DNA from: an uncultured Bacteroidia bacterium
GTDB lineage: Bacteria; Bacteroidota; Bacteroidia; Bacteroidales; UBA932
Direction: 5' to 3'
Length of the DNA: 40,195 nt
Assembly (NCBI GenBank): GCA_902798975.1
Contig: CADBYT010000022.1
Coordinates: 1-40,195 of the forward strand
Part shown: piece after piece, positions 16,092 to 23,714 of the stretch
Layout: every line of letters starts with the position of its first letter
How positions within the stretch are numbered: the stretch's first letter is position 1
Notes under the pieces: generated by a model
Seen by the model: the letters and a program-made list of their open reading frames with translations, nothing else
What the model was told of the DNA's origin: nothing
Database searches by the model: none
Made by a program: the position numbers and the translations under genes

Positions 16092-19000
16092 GCTTCTTCT
16101 TTTTATCTGCACCGCGGAAAATCTGCCAGTACGACACCGGCATGATCAGGACGATCAGGAGGATCGAGAACAGGATGCCGAAGCAAATCACCACCCCCAT
16201 CGGCATCCACAGCTGGTCGCCGCTGAGGATCATCGGCAGCACACCCAGCGCCGTCGTGCAGGAGGTCAGGAAAATCGGCCGCACCCGGCGGGCGCCGGCC
16301 AGGAAAGCGGCATCGCGCACGCTCATGCCCTGTTCCGAGCGCAAATCTTCGGCGTACTCGAACATGATGATACCATTGCGCACGATGATGCCGACGAGCG
16401 AGACCAGGCCCAGTACGGCCGTGATGCTCAGGTCGAGTCCGAAGATCCACAGCCCGAAGGAGGCGCCGAACAGGCAGAGCAGGCTCAGCACCATCGTCAG
16501 GGCGGCCACGGAGCCCTTCTTGAAATGCAGCAGCAGGAAGACGAACAGCACGGCTACGGCCGCTATGAAAGTCCAGAGAATCTGCGGGATGAAATAGTCG
16601 TTGGATAACGAAAGGCCCAGATACCTGACCGAGGCGCCTTCCGGCAAATTCGGTTCGATATGGGTCCGGACATATTCGCGGATCGGTTTCATCGCGGCGG
16701 GCTGGCTCTTCTTGTAGCGCATGTCGGCCATTACGCTCACGGATTCCCGGCCGGCATAACGCATGATCTTCTCGGGTCGCCAGGCGGGCCGGAGCGTCGC
16801 CACCTGGCGAAGCGGGACCGTGGATCCTGCCCGGAACGTCGGCACCTTGACGTCGCCGAGCGACTCATAAGCCATGTTCCGTGTGATGCCCTGGCTGTAG
16901 AGATTGACCGGGACCTTGCGGTCTCCCTCCCAGATGGTGGCGATGGGCATCCCGTCGAGCAGGCCGGCCAGCGAAAGGGAGAGGACAGACTTGTTGACCC
17001 CCAGCCGTGGCGCCTCTTCCGGGTCGAGTTCAACCTCGACATAGGGAACGATGTTGTCGTAATCGGTGTGGATCCAGGTCAGCTGGTCCTCCATCCCGTA
17101 CATGAACGTGCGGAGGCTGTCCGCCAGCGGCCGGAGTTCTTCGGTCGGGGCGCCGCAGAGCATCACTTCCACGGCCGTGACGGCCTGATAGTCCATCTGG
17201 CGGAAATGGATAAGCGCTTCCGGGAACCAGTTCTCATAGCGCTGGGAGCATTCGAGCAGCAACTGCTCGGTGTCGGCATTCGAGCGGGTGTTCACGATCA
17301 GCTGCGCGATATTCCTGCCCGGCATCGCCGGAGAGTAGGTGGCGTGGAAACGCGGAGCGTTGCACCCCACGAACGAGGTGATTCCCGTCACGCGCGGATC
17401 CGCGAGCAGCATGTGCGACAGGGAGTCGCTGACCGCCGAGGTTTTTTCCAGGGAGGCATTTCCATCCAGGTTAATCTCCACGGCGAAGATGTCCCGGGCC
17501 GCCTTCGGCATCATCATGACGTTGATCCGGGTGAACATGAAAATGCCGAGGCCGACGGCCAGCACGCCCACGGCAATGGTCAGGAATGCATGCCGGAAGC
17601 AGAAGCGCTCCAGCGCATCGTAAACCCGCTGGATCAGACTGAAGAGCCGGGCCTGCGCCCGGGAAAGGATATTGTTGCGCGAAGGACCGTTCTCCCGGAT
17701 GAAGCGCACTTCCAGCGAGGGCACGACCAGCATGGCGTATGCCAGGGAGGCCGCCAGGGCAAAGGCGATAATCCAGGGGAAGATGGCGACGAAGTCGCCC
17801 AGATAGCCCTTGATGATTTTGAGCATCGGGAAAAACATGGCCGAAATGGCGAAGGTCGCCATGAACATCGGCATGAAGAGCTCCCTGCCGCTCGCTGCGG
17901 CCGCATCTTCCCGGGCGAGCCCGCGGCCGAGTTTGTCCATATAGCCGTCCATCGTGATGATGGAATCGTCCACAATCATGCCCAGTACGGCAATCAGCGC
18001 GGCCAGGGAGACCATGTTGACCTGCATGCCTGTCATGTACATCGCAGCCAGCGCCACGGCCGTGCACACAGGCACGCCGGAGCTGGCGATCAGCGCCGAC
18101 CGCATCGGGAAGAGCAGCAGCATCACCAGGATCACCACCAGCATGGCGATCAACAGGTCGCGCATGAACGACATGATGGAGCGGCGCACCACCTTGGGCT
18201 GGTCGGTGATCCGGCTCATGTGGAGGGACAACGGAGCCGTGGCCGAGAATTCCTTCAGGACCTTGTCCACCTCCCGTCCGAAATCGACGATGTTGTTGTC
18301 GGAGCGCATCACGATGCTGAGCACCATGGCCGTATGCCCATTGTAAGAAACGAAGCTTGACGGCTCCTTGTAGCGGCGCTCCACCGTGGCAATGTCCCGC
18401 AGGTGCAGCGCCCCGGACTCCAGTCCGGTGAAGACGATGCGGTCCGCCACTTCCTGCTCGGTCGTCACGGGATTGGCCACGTGGACCGGGGAATAGGCGT
18501 AATCGGTATGGAACGTGCCGCCAGAGGTATTGAGCGCCGCGCTCTGGTACTCAAGCATCAGGCTGGCTGGGTTCACGCCGTAAGACGACAGCCGCTCCAT
18601 ATCCAGGGTAACGGCAACTTCCTCGTCCTGCGCTCCGTAAATGGTAACGCTGGACAGGGCAGGAATCTCCTGCAGGCGGGAGGAGAGATCCCGGGCATAG
18701 TCCAGCATTTCCCCATATCCCTTGTCCTCGGATTCCATCGTGATGAGCAGCGAAGAGATCTCGCTGAAATCGTCCAGCACCACGACGGCAAGCACACCGG
18801 CGGGCAGGGTCATTTTGGCGGTCTGGAGGCGGAGTTTAATCCTGGACCACACTTCATCCTTGGTCCGGACCGGCGTGGTCAGGTCCACCAGCAGATAGCA
18901 TATCCCATCCTGGGACATCGACTTGAGCGAGGAGCGGTCCACTTCCTTGCAGGAAAACAGGACATCCTCCAGCGGTTTGGTCACCTGGTCGCGCACTTCC

Positions 19001-19212
19001 TCCGCCGTAGCACCGGGGTAAATGGCCGCGACCAGGCCCTGCTTGATCTGAAAGGTCGGGAATTCGTCCCGCTTCATCCGGAAAAGGCCTACGACGCCGA
19101 CCACGACCAGGGCCGCTACAAAAAGATAGATGACCTTCTTGTAGTGGATGGCGTCCCGGATTACCTGGCCGCGAAGTTCGGGCAAACGCGTAGGCTTCAC
19201 TTTGTTACTCAA
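16075..19212 (-). CDS. RND-family inner-membrane efflux transporter
   Basis: The 1045-residue product is a resistance-nodulation-division pump of the AcrB/HAE1 type, driven by proton flow. It has 12 predicted membrane segments in two halves, each with a large periplasmic loop. The proton-relay pair is seen as DD in LIAVLGMIVDDSIITMDG, near residue 415, and the second half shows LGLVSLVGIIVRNGIIMFEYAEDLR. The N-terminus (VIRDAIHYKKVIYLFVAALV) is normal. It is the middle of a tripartite set: adaptor gene upstream overlapping by 8 nt, TolC-like gene downstream overlapping by 17 nt. Substrates cannot be read from sequence; candidates are drugs, bile acids or lipids. Confidence 0.92.
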   Translation of the reverse strand: MSNKVKPTRLPELRGQVIRDAIHYKKVIYLFVAALVVVGVVGLFRMKRDEFPTFQIKQGLVAAIYPGATAEEVRDQVTKPLEDVLFSCKEVDRSSLKSMSQDGICYLLVDLTTPVRTKDEVWSRIKLRLQTAKMTLPAGVLAVVVLDDFSEISSLLITMESEDKGYGEMLDYARDLSSRLQEIPALSSVTIYGAQDEEVAVTLDMERLSSYGVNPASLMLEYQSAALNTSGGTFHTDYAYSPVHVANPVTTEQEVADRIVFTGLESGALHLRDIATVERRYKEPSSFVSYNGHTAMVLSIVMRSDNNIVDFGREVDKVLKEFSATAPLSLHMSRITDQPKVVRRSIMSFMRDLLIAMLVVILVMLLLFPMRSALIASSGVPVCTAVALAAMYMTGMQVNMVSLAALIAVLGMIVDDSIITMDGYMDKLGRGLAREDAAAASGRELFMPMFMATFAISAMFFPMLKIIKGYLGDFVAIFPWIIAFALAASLAYAMLVVPSLEVRFIRENGPSRNNILSRAQARLFSLIQRVYDALERFCFRHAFLTIAVGVLAVGLGIFMFTRINVMMMPKAARDIFAVEINLDGNASLEKTSAVSDSLSHMLLADPRVTGITSFVGCNAPRFHATYSPAMPGRNIAQLIVNTRSNADTEQLLLECSQRYENWFPEALIHFRQMDYQAVTAVEVMLCGAPTEELRPLADSLRTFMYGMEDQLTWIHTDYDNIVPYVEVELDPEEAPRLGVNKSVLSLSLAGLLDGMPIATIWEGDRKVPVNLYSQGITRNMAYESLGDVKVPTFRAGSTVPLRQVATLRPAWRPEKIMRYAGRESVSVMADMRYKKSQPAAMKPIREYVRTHIEPNLPEGASVRYLGLSLSNDYFIPQILWTFIAAVAVLFVFLLLHFKKGSVAALTMVLSLLCLFGASFGLWIFGLDLSITAVLGLVSLVGIIVRNGIIMFEYAEDLRSEQGMSVRDAAFLAGARRVRPIFLTSCTTALGVLPMILSGDQLWMPMGVVICFGILFSILLIVLIMPVSYWQIFRGADKKKKHEETA

Positions 19213-20263
19213 TTACTTCCATTCCAGTAGAGACTTTCTGGAAGCCCTCCACGATTACCCTGTCACCAGCCGACAGGCCTTCCGAAACGATAATTCCCCG
19301 GCCGCTGTATCCGTCCGGGACAATATGCACCTTGCAGGCGCGGCCATCCACCACCGTCCAGACGTATTTGCCTTCGGTATCCATCCGGACCGCCGCAGCA
19401 GGGACCACGATGCGCCGGTCGCCCGTGACCTCCGGAACGGCGAAACTCGCCTTGACCACCATCCCCGGCATCAGCTTCGGGTTCCTGTCGGCCAGGCGGA
19501 GGATGCAGCTGTAGCTCCGCGTCAGGGGCGATGCCACATAGCCCCGCTCAGACACGACTGCAGACAGGTTTTCCAGTCCGAGCGCAGGCACGGACACGAT
19601 AGCGGGCGTGCCGATGACGATGCTGCTGATGTCGTTCTCATGGACATCGATACGGATGTTCAGCACGTTCATGTCCATCAACAAGGCGATACGCTGTCCC
19701 GGAAGTACCTCGACTCCCTGGTCGACGTACAGTTCGCCGATGATGCCGCGGTAGGGCGTCTTCACGGTCCCGTCCGCCACGGCGCGCCGGGCTGCGGCGG
19801 CCGTCGCTTCGGCCTTGGCAAGCTGGGTCTCGATGTCGATTTTCTGTATTTCGGGAATCGCGCCCGAGGTGTACACTTTCTGGAGGCGTTCATTGGCATC
19901 GCGCGCCTGGTCCAGGGACGCTTCGGCAATCTGCAGGGCGCTCTCGACGCTTTGCGAGCGGATCACGGCCACGGCCTGCCCGCCCCCCACGCGTTCGCCC
20001 TTGCGGACGCGCAGCGCCGTCAGGGTTCCCCCGTACGGCGCTGTCAGCACGACGGATTTCTCGGGTTCGACCTCGCCGGAGAACACCTGGTCAGGCAGGA
20101 TCTCCGGGAAACCCACCGAAATCGTCTTGACCCTGACGGGAGGACGCTGTGTTTCCGGGGCGGTTCCCCTGATCCGGTCCACCAGTTGCGTCACCTGCTC
20201 CGACTCGCAGCCGGAGGCAAGCATGGCAACGAGGGCCAGTCCTATCCAATTCAACCTTTTCAT
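19205..20263 (-). CDS. RND efflux periplasmic adaptor (membrane fusion protein), lipoprotein
   Basis: The 352-residue product links the RND pump to the outer-membrane channel. It opens with a lipoprotein signal (MKRLNWIGLALVAMLASGC), then the barrel-sandwich hybrid (VLTAPYGGTLTALRVRKGERVGGGQAVAVI), a helical hairpin with many Ala and Glu (ASLDQARDANERLQKVY onward), and the second half of the lipoyl-like domain (VKTPYRGIIGELYVDQGVEV). A C-terminal membrane-proximal domain follows (VDGRACKVHIVPDGYSGRGI). Anchoring in the inner membrane by a lipid is normal for this family. It starts 5 nt after a small lipoprotein gene. Confidence 0.92.
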   Translation of the reverse strand: MKRLNWIGLALVAMLASGCESEQVTQLVDRIRGTAPETQRPPVRVKTISVGFPEILPDQVFSGEVEPEKSVVLTAPYGGTLTALRVRKGERVGGGQAVAVIRSQSVESALQIAEASLDQARDANERLQKVYTSGAIPEIQKIDIETQLAKAEATAAAARRAVADGTVKTPYRGIIGELYVDQGVEVLPGQRIALLMDMNVLNIRIDVHENDISSIVIGTPAIVSVPALGLENLSAVVSERGYVASPLTRSYSCILRLADRNPKLMPGMVVKASFAVPEVTGDRRIVVPAAAVRMDTEGKYVWTVVDGRACKVHIVPDGYSGRGIIVSEGLSAGDRVIVEGFQKVSTGMEVIE

Positions 20264-20268
20264 CTGAG

Positions 20269-20778
20269 CTAATTCTTCGTGGCCACGCAGACGACATTGC
20301 TGGCCGTGATGGTGTACGTGAGACTCGAGATGACCATCCGCTCACCGGAATACACAAGCTTGACATTCAAGAGTCCGTCCAGGATGAACGCCTCTCCGGA
20401 GACCGTCACCTGCAGTTCCGGCAGCAAACCAACCCGGAGCGTCCGGGTTGTAGGCAAAAGCCGGAAACCACCGGGAGTCAATTCCGCTTCGAAGACAAAC
20501 ACGTCCCCTCCCAATACGTTCATCGTCACGAGCATCGTCTCGTTCCCGCGCGCCTTGATATCCATCCGCCCGATCTCGGGCGTCAGGTCGTACACGTTGG
20601 GGCCGAGATTGACCGGGTCCACACCCTGTATAGGTACATCCGCCGTCACATCCACCGTCACGGTCCCGCTCGTCTTGAAGGTGTAACTTCCGGTAAACAG
20701 ATCCGTCGGCAACTGGGTACAGGCCGACAGCATCATCAACAATAGCGCAGCTATGGAAAGTATTTTCTTCATATTCAT
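20269..20778 (-). CDS. Small lipoprotein of the efflux operon
   Basis: The 169-residue product has a lipoprotein signal (MNMKKILSIAALLLMMLSAC). The mature part is a run of predicted beta strands (TSGTVTVDVTADVPIQGVD, RGNETMLVTMNVLGGDVF, LPELQVTVSGEAFILDGLLN), probably a small beta-sandwich; it ends in an unpaired Cys region (NVVCVATKN). No family is recognised. It lies 4 nt after the metallopeptidase gene and 5 nt before the adaptor gene, so it is probably co-made with the pump and may sit near it in the envelope. Confidence 0.7.
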   Translation of the reverse strand: MNMKKILSIAALLLMMLSACTQLPTDLFTGSYTFKTSGTVTVDVTADVPIQGVDPVNLGPNVYDLTPEIGRMDIKARGNETMLVTMNVLGGDVFVFEAELTPGGFRLLPTTRTLRVGLLPELQVTVSGEAFILDGLLNVKLVYSGERMVISSLTYTITASNVVCVATKN

Positions 20779-20782
20779 AATC

Positions 20783-21484
20783 TTATCGTCTGCTATTTCC
20801 GAGTGAAATGTAGTAGAAGAGAGTGGCGAGGGAGCCGAGAGCGGCGATGATGTAGGTGTAGGCGGCCCATTTCAGGGCGTCGGCCGCCATCGGCCGCGTC
20901 TCCGCGTCCACGATGCCGGAACGCTCCAGCCACGCGACGGCGCGCTGGCTCGCATTGATCTCGACCGGAAGCGTGACGATGCTGAAGAAGGTCGTCATCG
21001 CGAAGAGGATGATCCCCAGCCAGAGCAGCGTCGGGAAGACGTTGATCAGGAGCACGCCCGCGAGCAGCACCCACTGGACCGTGTTGTTGGCAAAGGTGAC
21101 GACCGGCACCAGCGCGGAGCGCAGCTTCAGCGGCGCGTAGCCCGTTGCATGCTGGATCGCATGGCCGGTCTCGTGCGCCGCCACGGCGCAGGCCGCGACG
21201 GAAGCGCTCTCGAAGACGCCTTCGCTGAGGTTGACGGTCTTGTCCTTGGGGTTATAATGATCGGTCAGCTTGCCGGAAACCGACTGCACGGTGACGTCCT
21301 TGATCCCATTCTGCGCAAGCATGAGACGCGCCACGTCGGCGCCCGTCAGGCCGCCCGGTGAAGGAACGCGGCTATATTTCTCGAATTTGCTGCTCAGGAC
21401 ACGCTGGATGATGAAGGAGGCCAGCATGACGGCGAGCATGATAATCCAGATACCGCTCATAGGCATTAGTGTTATTAAATTCAT
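20783..21484 (-). CDS. YugP-type membrane zinc metallopeptidase
   Basis: This is a member of the neutral zinc metallopeptidase (YugP) family of the inner membrane. It has an N-terminal membrane segment (MSGIWIIMLAVMLASFIIQ), the HExxH zinc motif in AVAAHETGHAIQHATGYAPL, and two or three further hydrophobic segments (VQWVLLAGVLLINVFPTLLWL; YTYIIAALGSLATLFYYISL). The glutamate-containing stretch EINASQRAVAWLE is typical of the C-terminal part. The start is uncertain: the ATG at 21484 gives 233 residues, the one at 21466 gives 227; the longest frame runs into the rng gene and is unlikely. The natural substrate is unknown. Confidence 0.8.
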   Translation of the reverse strand: MNLITLMPMSGIWIIMLAVMLASFIIQRVLSSKFEKYSRVPSPGGLTGADVARLMLAQNGIKDVTVQSVSGKLTDHYNPKDKTVNLSEGVFESASVAACAVAAHETGHAIQHATGYAPLKLRSALVPVVTFANNTVQWVLLAGVLLINVFPTLLWLGIILFAMTTFFSIVTLPVEINASQRAVAWLERSGIVDAETRPMAADALKWAAYTYIIAALGSLATLFYYISLGNSRR

Positions 21485-21530
21485 ACAAAAATAAAAAAAA
21501 CTGCAGAAACGCCAAAGAAAAAGAGGTCCT

Positions 21531-23090
21531 CTATGCGAGGGCCTCTCCTTTCTCATTCACGATTTCATACTGCAGGATGCTGTGGTCGGTCATCTCGACC
21601 AGCTCCAGCTTGCACTTGTACTTGCGTTTCCACTTGCGGAGGAAGGAGTTCCATCCGCGCGTCAGGTAGGCCCCGAGGATGGGGCTCAGCCGGACGGTCA
21701 TGGTCTTCTGTCCCTTCTCGGCGAGGTCGGCGATCCTGCGCTCGATCTCTTCGTCGATGACCACGGTGGACGTGATGTGTCCGGTGCCGTGGCACAGGGG
21801 GCATTTTTCGGTCGTATTGATCTCTGTCACGGGGCGGATCCGCTGGCGCGTGAGCTGCATGAGGCCGAACTTGGTCAGGGGCAGCACGTTGTGCTTGGCC
21901 CGGTCGCCCGCCATCAGGTCCCGCATGTACTTGTAGAGGTCGTTGCGGTGCTCGGGCTTCGCCATGTCGATGAAGTCGACGATGACGATGCCGCCCATAT
22001 CGCGGAGCCGCAACTGGCGGGCAATTTCCTCGGCGGCCAGTTTGTTGACCTCGAAGGTGTTCTCCTCCTGGTCGGTGGTCTTGGCCCGGATGCCGCTGTT
22101 GACATCGATCACGTTGAGCGCCTCGGTGGTCTCGATCACGAGATACGCACCCTGCTTCATCGGTACCACCTTGCCGAAGGAGCTCTTGATCTGGCGGGTC
22201 ACTTCGAAATGGTCGAAGATGGGTTCCCTGCCTTCGTAGAGCTTGACGATCTTCTCCTGTTCGGGAGCGATCAGGGAAATGTAGCGGCGCGTCTCTTCGT
22301 ACACCTTCCGGTCGTTGACCTGGATGTTGGTGAACGAGTCATTGAGCAGATCGCGCAGCACGGTGGTGGTCTTGGAGTACTCGGTGAAGAGGAGTTTCAC
22401 CCCCTTGGATGCTGCCACCTTCTTCCAGGATCCTTCCCATTTCTCGATGAGCAGGCGCAGCTCGGCCACCAGAACGGCGGCCGTCTTGCCTTCTGCGGCG
22501 GTCCGGATGATGGCGCCGTAGTTCTTGGGGAGGATGCTCCGGACGAGGGTCTCAAGTCTCTTTTTCTCCTCCTTCGAGGAGATTTTCTGGGAAACGCTCA
22601 CCTTCTCGGCGAAGGGGAGCAGTACGACGTTGCGTCCTGCCAATGAAATCTCCGCAGTCAACCGGGATCCCTTGGTGGAAATCGGTTCCTTAGTGATCTG
22701 GGCGATGATCATCTGCCCGGGCTTGAGGTGGTCTTCGATCCGCCCCTCCTTCGCGAGGGCGGGGCCGATCTTCATCCCCGAATAGAGCTGGCCGAGGTCC
22801 CGGTTGGGATTGCTTTCGCGCACGAAGGTGTCGAAAGCCTTGAAGTACAGGCCCAGGTCGAGGTAGTGGATGAACGCCTCTTTGCTGTCACCGATGTCCA
22901 CGAAGGCGGCATTCAGCGCGGGGAGGATTTTCTTGACCTTGCCAAGGAAGACGTCCCCGACCGAATAGCTCTGACCCTGGTTCGATTCGCGGTTCAGCTC
23001 GATCAGCCGATGGTTCTCGAGCAGTGCGATCCGGACCTCGGAGGACGAGACGTCCACCACCAGGTCTTTTTCAGTCTTCGCAGTATCCAT
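21531..23090 (-). CDS. rng: Ribonuclease G/E family endoribonuclease
   Basis: RNase G/E cuts single-stranded AU-rich RNA and matures 5S or 16S rRNA ends. The 519-residue product has an N-terminal S1-like RNA-binding domain (VGDVFLGKVKKILPALNAAFVDIG), an RNase H-like core, the catalytic block IDVNSGIRA and VIVDFIDMAKPEHR with the metal-binding Asp residues, and the zinc-link CPLCHGTG that joins dimers. The long unstructured C-terminus of RNase E is absent, so it matches RNase G. I chose ATG 23090 (MDTAKTEKDLVV); two Met codons just upstream overlap the terminator of the preceding unit. Confidence 0.93.
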   Translation of the reverse strand: MDTAKTEKDLVVDVSSSEVRIALLENHRLIELNRESNQGQSYSVGDVFLGKVKKILPALNAAFVDIGDSKEAFIHYLDLGLYFKAFDTFVRESNPNRDLGQLYSGMKIGPALAKEGRIEDHLKPGQMIIAQITKEPISTKGSRLTAEISLAGRNVVLLPFAEKVSVSQKISSKEEKKRLETLVRSILPKNYGAIIRTAAEGKTAAVLVAELRLLIEKWEGSWKKVAASKGVKLLFTEYSKTTTVLRDLLNDSFTNIQVNDRKVYEETRRYISLIAPEQEKIVKLYEGREPIFDHFEVTRQIKSSFGKVVPMKQGAYLVIETTEALNVIDVNSGIRAKTTDQEENTFEVNKLAAEEIARQLRLRDMGGIVIVDFIDMAKPEHRNDLYKYMRDLMAGDRAKHNVLPLTKFGLMQLTRQRIRPVTEINTTEKCPLCHGTGHITSTVVIDEEIERRIADLAEKGQKTMTVRLSPILGAYLTRGWNSFLRKWKRKYKCKLELVEMTDHSILQYEIVNEKGEALA

Positions 23091-23109
23091 TGTTCGCAAC
23101 ATAATCAAG

Positions 23110-23141
23110 AAAAAGCCCGCCGGATCTCCCGTCAGGCTTTT
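23110..23141 (-). terminator. Intrinsic terminator between the HU unit and rng
   Basis: On the minus strand AAAAGCC, then CGG, pair with CCG and GGCTTTT across a short internal loop, followed by T-rich TTTTTCTTG. It starts 9 nt past the stop of the 29-residue gene and ends 20 nt before the rng ATG. Confidence 0.75.
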
Positions 23142-23149
23142 CTCGACTT

Positions 23150-23239
23150 CTATTTCTTCTTGTGGCGGTTCAGACGCAAGCGCTTCTTACGCTTGTGCGT
23201 CGCCATCTTATGTCTCTTATGCTTCTTTCCGTTCGGCAT
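23150..23239 (-). CDS. 29-residue basic ribosomal peptide, bS22/mS38 (AURKAIP1/COX24)-like
   Basis: The minus strand encodes MPNGKKHKRHKMATHKRKKR followed by LRLNRHKKK and a stop, 29 residues of which most are Lys, Arg or His. Such peptides with a KMxxHKRKKRLRxNRHKKK core are conserved in Bacteroidota next to HU or RNase G, and are named after the C-terminal domain of the mitochondrial ribosomal protein mS38; the related actinobacterial protein is bS22. A place in the small ribosomal subunit is inferred, not shown. It begins 2 nt after the HU stop and ends just before a terminator, so HU and this peptide form one unit. Confidence 0.8.
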   Translation of the reverse strand: MPNGKKHKRHKMATHKRKKRLRLNRHKKK

Positions 23240-23241
23240 AA

Positions 23242-23538
23242 TTATTTGGATTTGGGTTTCACGTTCTCCTTGACCGCGGCGGCGAAGGACTTAGCCGGCT
23301 TGAAAGCGGGGATGCAGTGGGCAGGGATCGTCATCGTGGTCTGGCGGGTGATGTTCCGGGCGGCCTTCTGGGCGCGCTGCTTGTTGATAAAGGAACCGAA
23401 TCCGCGCAGGTACACGTTGTTGTCCTTGATGAGGGAAGCCTTGATGCTCTCCATGGTGGCCTCGACGACAGTCTGGACGGTCACCTTCTCGATGCCGGTG
23501 GCCTTGGCCACTTCGTTCACGATTTCTGCTTTAGTCAT
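23242..23538 (-). CDS. HU-family DNA-binding protein
   Basis: The 98-residue product is a histone-like nucleoid protein: MTKAEIVNEVAKATGIEKVTV forms the helical dimer core, GFGSFINKQRAQKAARNITR is the conserved strand leading to the DNA-binding arm, and the arm tip with the usual Pro is at about residue 70 (TMTIPAHCIPAFKPAKSF). The C-terminal tail is short and Lys-rich. It bends DNA without strong sequence preference. The promoter is unusually clear: TTTTG and TATTTTTG 19 nt apart upstream. It leads a two-gene unit with the 29-residue ribosomal-type peptide. Confidence 0.93.
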   Translation of the reverse strand: MTKAEIVNEVAKATGIEKVTVQTVVEATMESIKASLIKDNNVYLRGFGSFINKQRAQKAARNITRQTTMTIPAHCIPAFKPAKSFAAAVKENVKPKSK

Positions 23539-23590
23539 TGTCTTGAGTATTAAATTATTTTGTAACTAACCTATATCGTTTTTGGGAGTG

Positions 23591-23622
23591 CAAAAATAGA
23601 GTTAATTTTTTATTATTCAAAA
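23591..23622 (-). promoter_or_regulatory. Full -33/-7 promoter for HU
   Basis: On the minus strand TTTTG (23622-23618) and TATTTTTG (23598-23591) are 19 nt apart, matching the Bacteroidota pattern TTTG-N19-TAnnTTTG. The start codon is about 53 nt downstream. Confidence 0.65.
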
Positions 23623-23634
23623 TGATATTTGCAG

Positions 23635-23669
23635 TTTTTTGGACGTGGCACGGAGATTGACTATATTCG
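23635..23669 (+). promoter_or_regulatory. -33/-7 promoter for lon
   Basis: TTTTTTG (23635-23641) and TATATTCG (23662-23669) are 20 nt apart, close to the Bacteroidota consensus with one base off in the -7 box. The ATG is 45 nt downstream. Confidence 0.5.
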
Positions 23670-23714
23670 CAGACGGTTCCATAAAACAGAGATTACTGAC
23701 ATTTTGACAATAAT

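Noticed and set aside
16660-18360. 566-codon open frame on the plus strand
   Set aside because: Antisense shadow of the RND pump gene; His/Gln/Arg-rich without a fold pattern.
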